From positions 1 through 23,219 of the IMG/VR virus record IMGVR_UViG_3300048033_000498: a stretch of 23,219 bases of DNA; one strand, written 5' to 3'. Of this stretch, positions 18,416 to 23,219 are shown one piece after another (position 1 is the first letter of the stretch; each line of letters starts with the position of its first letter). The notes under the pieces were generated by a model that was given only the letters and a program-made list of their open reading frames with translations, did no database searches and was not told the DNA's origin. This DNA is from a virus. The position numbers and the translations under genes were made by a program.

Positions 18416-21400
18416 TTACCTTGGGTACTGTTGCATCTGTATGCGGCGAATAACAGCTTGAACATCTGACAGCTTCAGCTTGCCTCGCTCGTAGTCATCC
18501 CGGAGCATCTTCATTGCCATCTCCTCTGGCATCTTGCCAGCTAGTTCTACGTACCTTGCTCTCTTGTCGATGCGCTTGGATGGCACGCTAGTTGAGATCG
18601 GCATATCTGGAACAGTGCCTGTCATTAGATTCTCTACCTCAAACTTACTGAAAGTCTTACTTAGTTGCTTCCTGATTTCCTCTTCTGAGGCTTCAAGTGT
18701 GCGAAGGTTGTTCACGTGACGTACTCCCTGCTCCATCTGTGATCGGTAAACATTGTTCAGTTCTTGGTAGGCACCTGAGATGTCGTCCTGATTGTAACTG
18801 GCTGATGCGTACTTTGAACGGATCCCAACGAAGCTCTTTTTCATATCGCTGAACTTGTACCCAGCACTCTCCAGCATATCAAAGTTGCGTGAACGGTAAC
18901 CTAGTAGGTAGCGTAGCCCGTTCTCTACTGTAGTGCGCTCATCCAACTTCTTGATATCCTTTATGGTTCCCGGTGTAAAGGTATCAGCTAGGTACCAGCT
19001 CGCTAAGTCAAGTTTCTTGGACAGTCCGTCAACCTTATTGGAAATACGCCGGCCATTTTGATCCAAGTTGTTTTTAGCGGCTACAATGTTCTTCAAGTTG
19101 ATGGTAAGATCTCCTCCAATCTTGTCCCACAGGGAGTCAATCCACCTGCCCATACCGTCCATAAAGTTATCACCACGTCTAGCAGAATCTACGAGTGATG
19201 ACATTTCTGCGGTAGGCATCTGGTAGCCCAGGTTAGCTGCGCTGATCTTATTCCCGTCCTTGCGTAGGTGTAGTGCTTGATGTTTCTCCCAAGGAGCAAG
19301 GACTGTTTCGCGCATCGCCTTGTCTTTTTCTTCATCGAAGCCTTCTTCTCTGTTCATCATCATTGGGATGGTTGATCCCGCAGATAGGACTGCCGTCAAT
19401 GATGCCATTCGCTTGAAGCCATTGACCTTGATTCTACGAGCCGTGTCCTGGTTTATTGTGACACCGTACTGATCCTGTAGCATCTTAGCAAATGTTCCAT
19501 CGGTCATCTGTTTTGCTAACTTAGCTTGGTTCCAGGTTGTCCGTGCTAGTTCAAAGTTAAATGCACCGAACTCATTTAGAATGCCGTACCTTGATAATGA
19601 ACGGAAACCCTTATTGATTCGGTCATAGTTCATATAGGTATTATTTGTGAGATCGCCAGCCAATTCCTCGAACTGTCTTGTACCCATACGCTTTATGTCA
19701 GCTTCAGGTATAACATCACCTAAGAACTTCTTATAGTTCTCGTATACAGATATACGCTGTGCGGTGTCGAAAGCACTGTAAGCCTTACCTACGCCGTTGA
19801 CTGCACGTTGGAAGAACTTAGGAGTAATGCCATTCTTGAATCCATCGCGGATGTCGGAAGCAGTAATTCCCTTGTCAACAATACCTAACTCCTTGAGTCG
19901 GTTCAGTTCAAGCAATGAGATCTTACCGCTCTTAAACTTCTGGGGTAGCGTCTCGTCAATTGCTACTCGCATCCCCTTGCCGTATCCCCTAAATGGGTTG
20001 AAACCTTGCCCTGCAACAAGGAAGGCATTGCCAGAAAATTGAACAGGGTAGGACGCTAGGTTCAATGGGACACGTACGAACTTAGCTGCGGCTGTAGTTG
20101 TCTTTATTAGGCCAGATATCAGACGAGCTGCCCAGGGACCAGCGTCCTTGACTGCTCCGCTACCGTACAGTTCTTGTAGTGCCTCATTGGCCTCACTTGG
20201 TACGTAGATTAAATCGCCCTTCTGAAGTTCACTTGAAGTAACATAACCAGTTGGATTCTCATCACTGACGGGAACCTTGATCTTGCGGGTTACTCGCTTA
20301 TCACCTGAGCGCATTCCACGTCCACGGATAAATAATGGAACAAATCCTTCGGGTACTGTTCCTGGAGCAAAGGTTGCAGCCGTCCCTTCCTTTAGCATAT
20401 CATCAGCTATACGTCGATTACCGGCTTCGTAGGATGCTAGACGGCCAAGACGTGAGATTGTACCAAATAGTTTTTCTCCCGTCCCCTCGTACTCACCAAG
20501 GTATTCCCTCATCTCCTTGCTTAGATCCTTGTTCTTTCTCTTGAATACTCGCTTGTTACCGGCGACTGTATTCATTGATTTTAATAGATCGTACCTATTG
20601 TCCTTAAGGTCCTGTAGGAATATATCAATCTCCTCATCACTAGAACCCTCCTTCTTGAGTTTCATTCTTAGGTTATTAGTAACCTCTGCGGATGGTACAT
20701 AACTACCATCCTCGTGAAATCTGTACTCACGGGTAAAGTAATTCTTGGAGTCTATGCTGTCCTTGATCTTTGCTGCAATACGTGGATCAATGTCCAGCTC
20801 TCCGGACTTGTACATCTCGTAGATTGTATTCTGGTACTGATCAATCTTGATGCGAGCATCGTCAAGCGTGTCCTTGATACCCGCTAATGATTCAGGGAGT
20901 ACGTTACTCTTGTTTGCCACGTAGTCATTAAGCGCATCAATATCCTCCTTCGGGGCTTTCTTCTCCGCACCCTCAACAATCCGACGAACGGTTGATGCTA
21001 GATCAGTAGCTGCCTCGGATTCATTCTTTGCTCGGACTGCGTCCATTGTTGCATTCTTACCAACAACCTGGGATGGGATGATGTTCTTGTAAAGAGTGCG
21101 CATAAAGCGAGCACCGCGACCATTCGGGTTCTCACCAGCCAGTGTCTCCACGACTTGCATAGCATCAGGGTCACCCTTCTCATATGCTTCATTTAGGTAC
21201 TCACCTGTCTTACCTCCGAACTTAGGGTAAGCTTTTTTCATTAGCTCACCAGCAGCACCTAGGCCTAAACCTAGACCGCCACCTACTAGTAAAGCACTAC
21301 CCAGTTCCTCATTGGTAAGGTACTCACCCTCATCTACAGCCTTCTCTAACTGAGCACCACCTGCTGATATTAAAGCACCACCTGCTGCACGCTTAGTTCC

Positions 21401-21850
21401 TTCTTTCGCTAGACGGGGTAGGAGACGCGCTCCCTTGGAAGCCTTACCTAGACCACCTGGGATTAGATTAAGAGCTGTGTCAGCCGTTACACGACCCCAG
21501 CTTGCTTCATCTCGACCCTCGATCTCTTGAGCCAATAGAGAGCCACCTACGCCGCCAGCCAATGCGCCACCAACGTAACCTAAAGTAGCACCAATTGCCG
21601 CACCAGGTACAGCACCCACTCCACCGAAAAAAGCACCCGCAGCTGCACCAGCCTTTGCGCCGAGAGCAGCTCCAGCTAACTTGGCACCCTCGCCTACAAC
21701 AACCTCAGCACCAAGACCAGCTACTGTCTTGCCTATGCCAGGTTCTTCTTCGTCGAGGACCGACAGGTCAATGCCGCCTTCTTCTTCGTCAAGGACTGAT
21801 AGGTCAATTTCATCTGTAGGCTCGTCAAGAACTGATAAATCAATTTCCAT
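18416..21850 (-). CDS. Large internal virion/ejection-type protein (1144 aa)
   Basis: Probably ejected with the DNA into the host. The size, location among late genes and composition fit internal virion proteins of podoviruses, although I recognise no catalytic motif. Residues 3-36 hold three 12-residue repeats of IDLSVLDE. Residues about 55-105 and 185-205 are Gly/Ala-rich glycine-zipper segments (ALGAKAGAAAGAFFGGVGAV; LLVGGGLGLGLGAAGEL) that could cross a membrane. The rest is helical and charged. The start ATG at 21850 overlaps the upstream gene stop as TAATG. The stop is 2 nt from the terminator T run of the opposite strand. Confidence 0.8.
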   Translation of the reverse strand: MEIDLSVLDEPTDEIDLSVLDEEEGGIDLSVLDEEEPGIGKTVAGLGAEVVVGEGAKLAGAALGAKAGAAAGAFFGGVGAVPGAAIGATLGYVGGALAGGVGGSLLAQEIEGRDEASWGRVTADTALNLIPGGLGKASKGARLLPRLAKEGTKRAAGGALISAGGAQLEKAVDEGEYLTNEELGSALLVGGGLGLGLGAAGELMKKAYPKFGGKTGEYLNEAYEKGDPDAMQVVETLAGENPNGRGARFMRTLYKNIIPSQVVGKNATMDAVRAKNESEAATDLASTVRRIVEGAEKKAPKEDIDALNDYVANKSNVLPESLAGIKDTLDDARIKIDQYQNTIYEMYKSGELDIDPRIAAKIKDSIDSKNYFTREYRFHEDGSYVPSAEVTNNLRMKLKKEGSSDEEIDIFLQDLKDNRYDLLKSMNTVAGNKRVFKRKNKDLSKEMREYLGEYEGTGEKLFGTISRLGRLASYEAGNRRIADDMLKEGTAATFAPGTVPEGFVPLFIRGRGMRSGDKRVTRKIKVPVSDENPTGYVTSSELQKGDLIYVPSEANEALQELYGSGAVKDAGPWAARLISGLIKTTTAAAKFVRVPLNLASYPVQFSGNAFLVAGQGFNPFRGYGKGMRVAIDETLPQKFKSGKISLLELNRLKELGIVDKGITASDIRDGFKNGITPKFFQRAVNGVGKAYSAFDTAQRISVYENYKKFLGDVIPEADIKRMGTRQFEELAGDLTNNTYMNYDRINKGFRSLSRYGILNEFGAFNFELARTTWNQAKLAKQMTDGTFAKMLQDQYGVTINQDTARRIKVNGFKRMASLTAVLSAGSTIPMMMNREEGFDEEKDKAMRETVLAPWEKHQALHLRKDGNKISAANLGYQMPTAEMSSLVDSARRGDNFMDGMGRWIDSLWDKIGGDLTINLKNIVAAKNNLDQNGRRISNKVDGLSKKLDLASWYLADTFTPGTIKDIKKLDERTTVENGLRYLLGYRSRNFDMLESAGYKFSDMKKSFVGIRSKYASASYNQDDISGAYQELNNVYRSQMEQGVRHVNNLRTLEASEEEIRKQLSKTFSKFEVENLMTGTVPDMPISTSVPSKRIDKRARYVELAGKMPEEMAMKMLRDDYERGKLKLSDVQAVIRRIQMQQYPR
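21737..21844 (-). repeat. Three 36-bp (12-residue) repeats of IDLSVLDE
   Basis: Within the N-terminus of the 1144-aa protein, IDLSVLDE starts at residues 3, 15 and 27, so the period is exactly 12 residues. Between neighbouring copies only third codon positions and one leucine first position differ (for example TTA/CTA/CTG, GTT/GTC, CTT/CTC), all synonymous. The peptide motif is therefore kept while the DNA drifts. Confidence 0.85.
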
Positions 21851-23219
21851 TACAGTTTACCTTGCTCTTTCATCTTATTGATAACTTGTTCGCGACTAGA
21901 CTGGGGGTTTGCCTTCATCACCTTAGAGATACGTGCTTCTTGATCTTCAGTAAAACCAGTGTCTTTCTTTGCAATATCATCAAAGCTTGAGAGTACCTCT
22001 GGGTCGTATTTCAACCTTTGCAATATGGCCGCATTCATTTGACTCGGAGTAATAGTGCCTGCCGAAACCAGATCATTTGCTTCATCGATCGCTTCTTGTA
22101 CTTTACTTGGTTCTGCGTCTTTAACGGCTTGCTTTAGTTCACTCTCTAGGATCTCTTGCTGCTGTTTGTAGGCAGCTTCTTGAGCGGCCATCTGTTGCTC
22201 CTGGAGGTACTCTGCCTCAGCTTGCTTTCCTTGCATCTCAGCTTGCATTTGAGCTGCCCTTAAAGCCTTACCGCCACCAACTACGTCACGTAGTTGAGCA
22301 GTTGTGTAACCACCATAGGTACGAGGACCAGTAGTACGCTCTCCTGCTAGGCGTGTATCACGTTCAGTGATTGTCTCGCCTGGTTGTTGCATACGTGCAG
22401 CTAGTCTAGCTTCACGGGCAGCTGATTCCCTTTCGTAGTCCCCGTACGCATCAGCACGTGTTTCAAATTCAGCAGGTATCATACGACCTTGCGGGTCAGT
22501 ACGCAAGCCTGAGACACCCTCAGTGCCACTAGGTGCGTTTAAATACTCATTAAGGGTACGACCGCCTAAGCGAGCGCGAGTCTCCTCTATGCTCATTGGT
22601 GCTGCCCCAATACCTTGGAATGTTTGATCAGCTAATGCTTGTGGTACTGTTACGCTACCACCATCAATATCGAGGGTAGTAGTAGGGATACCGGTTCCTT
22701 GGACTCCAGGAGCACCCATCAATCCAGAATCATCTGGAAGTGTAGCAGCTAATTCGGCGGCTCTTTGTGGGGCTGAGGATGGTCCAGTAGGTGCAGTGAA
22801 TGTCAGCGGCTCATCGCTAAGTCGGGACATCCGTGGAACATCTTTCCTATCTAGCATTTCTTGATAAGCGGCATTCGCCATTTCGGTAAATGGATCAGCG
22901 TATCCCAGTGCCTTAGCCCTTTCTACATCTCCAGCCTCCATTAGTCGGTCATACGCTCCACTTACGGTTGAATCAGCTAATGGTTCAGGGAAAAGGAATG
23001 ATGCGCCAGTGCTTAAAAGTTTTGAAATGGTTGACGCTCCCGGAACACTAAGCTTCCCCGCTGAACCAGAACCAGCAGTTCCGGGAAGTCTAGCTTGCCC
23101 TACCTTCTCTGCTATCTTTATTGGAGGTTTCGCGCTACCCCCAGATGGGACAATCTGTCCCGTCGTAGCAGGTGCTCCGCCAGTGGCTCGTACCGAAGGC
23201 AGTTGTTTTGGGTTGGCTA
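21850..23219 (-). CDS. Ala/Gln-rich structural protein, N-terminus cut by window edge
   Basis: The frame is open from the right edge (first full codon at 23217) through 21850, at least 455 residues, with no start visible; the ATG at 22941 is internal. The visible N-terminal part is Pro/Gly/Ser-rich (GSGSAGKLSVPGASTISKLL). The middle is polar, and about residues 300-400 from the edge are a long Gln/Ala/Glu helix (KALRAAQMQAEMQGKQAEAE) typical of virion coiled-coil proteins. The C-terminus ends EQVINKMKEQGKL. It lies directly before the 1144-aa gene in the late operon and is probably a second internal virion or tail-core protein. Confidence 0.75.
   Translation of the reverse strand, partial: ANPKQLPSVRATGGAPATTGQIVPSGGSAKPPIKIAEKVGQARLPGTAGSGSAGKLSVPGASTISKLLSTGASFLFPEPLADSTVSGAYDRLMEAGDVERAKALGYADPFTEMANAAYQEMLDRKDVPRMSRLSDEPLTFTAPTGPSSAPQRAAELAATLPDDSGLMGAPGVQGTGIPTTTLDIDGGSVTVPQALADQTFQGIGAAPMSIEETRARLGGRTLNEYLNAPSGTEGVSGLRTDPQGRMIPAEFETRADAYGDYERESAAREARLAARMQQPGETITERDTRLAGERTTGPRTYGGYTTAQLRDVVGGGKALRAAQMQAEMQGKQAEAEYLQEQQMAAQEAAYKQQQEILESELKQAVKDAEPSKVQEAIDEANDLVSAGTITPSQMNAAILQRLKYDPEVLSSFDDIAKKDTGFTEDQEARISKVMKANPQSSREQVINKMKEQGKL

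Overview
This window is part of a tailed double-stranded DNA phage genome. It holds a large terminase, a portal protein, very large Ala/Gly-rich virion proteins of the kind podoviruses inject with their DNA, a DnaB-type helicase, an ERF recombinase, an endonuclease VII-like resolvase and a phage-type cytosine methyltransferase. No integrase, lysogeny repressor, tRNA, rRNA or CRISPR array is visible, which fits a lytic lifestyle. I cannot name the host. Frequent CTAG tetranucleotides and A-rich, often Shine-Dalgarno-free early leaders argue against a close coliphage relative.

Layout. (1) Bases 1-5313 are minus strand and form a gap-free chain: small-terminase candidate, four tiny genes, large terminase, a 123-aa protein, a small helix-turn-helix protein, then the portal, which runs off the left edge. 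(2) Bases 5314-6069 are a divergent, noncoding control region. It has a sigma70-like promoter overlapped by a perfect operator-like palindrome, further promoter/operator motifs, three spaced decamer repeats, a GC-rich patch and a 9-bp iteron-like cluster. (3) Bases 6070-18290 are plus strand and form the early/replication module. Small hypothetical genes lead to a putative HhH-type protein, a RecB/Cas4-like nuclease, a cytosine methyltransferase with a second long frame nested inside it, zinc-ribbon and YD-repeat-like small proteins, endonuclease VII, ERF, an SSB-like protein, Nmad1/DUF1599, DnaB, a putative PD-(D/E)XK protein and an HNH-AP2 endonuclease. (4) Bases 18291-18415 are a convergent intergenic region with a strong terminator and a possible small RNA. 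(5) Bases 18416-23219 are minus strand and hold a 1144-aa virion protein and an Ala/Gln-rich structural protein that runs off the right edge.

Both ends of the window are minus-strand structural genes. The simplest reading is one late operon that starts at the small-terminase candidate near 5313, continues leftward through the unseen part of a circular or circularly permuted genome, re-enters at the right edge and ends at 18416. The early module then faces it on the opposite strand, with one divergent control region and one convergent terminator between them.

The early module supplies DNA end processing (nuclease), annealing (ERF), branch resolution (endonuclease VII), an ssDNA-binding candidate and a helicase. 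No DNA or RNA polymerase and no primase is seen, so replication and transcription probably lean on host enzymes unless these genes lie outside the window. The most unusual signals are the nested frame inside the methyltransferase, the 12-residue SLiM-like repeat at the start of the 1144-aa virion protein, shared promoter/operator modules at 5.5 and 8.6 kb, and the uninterrupted chain of small genes around the terminase.
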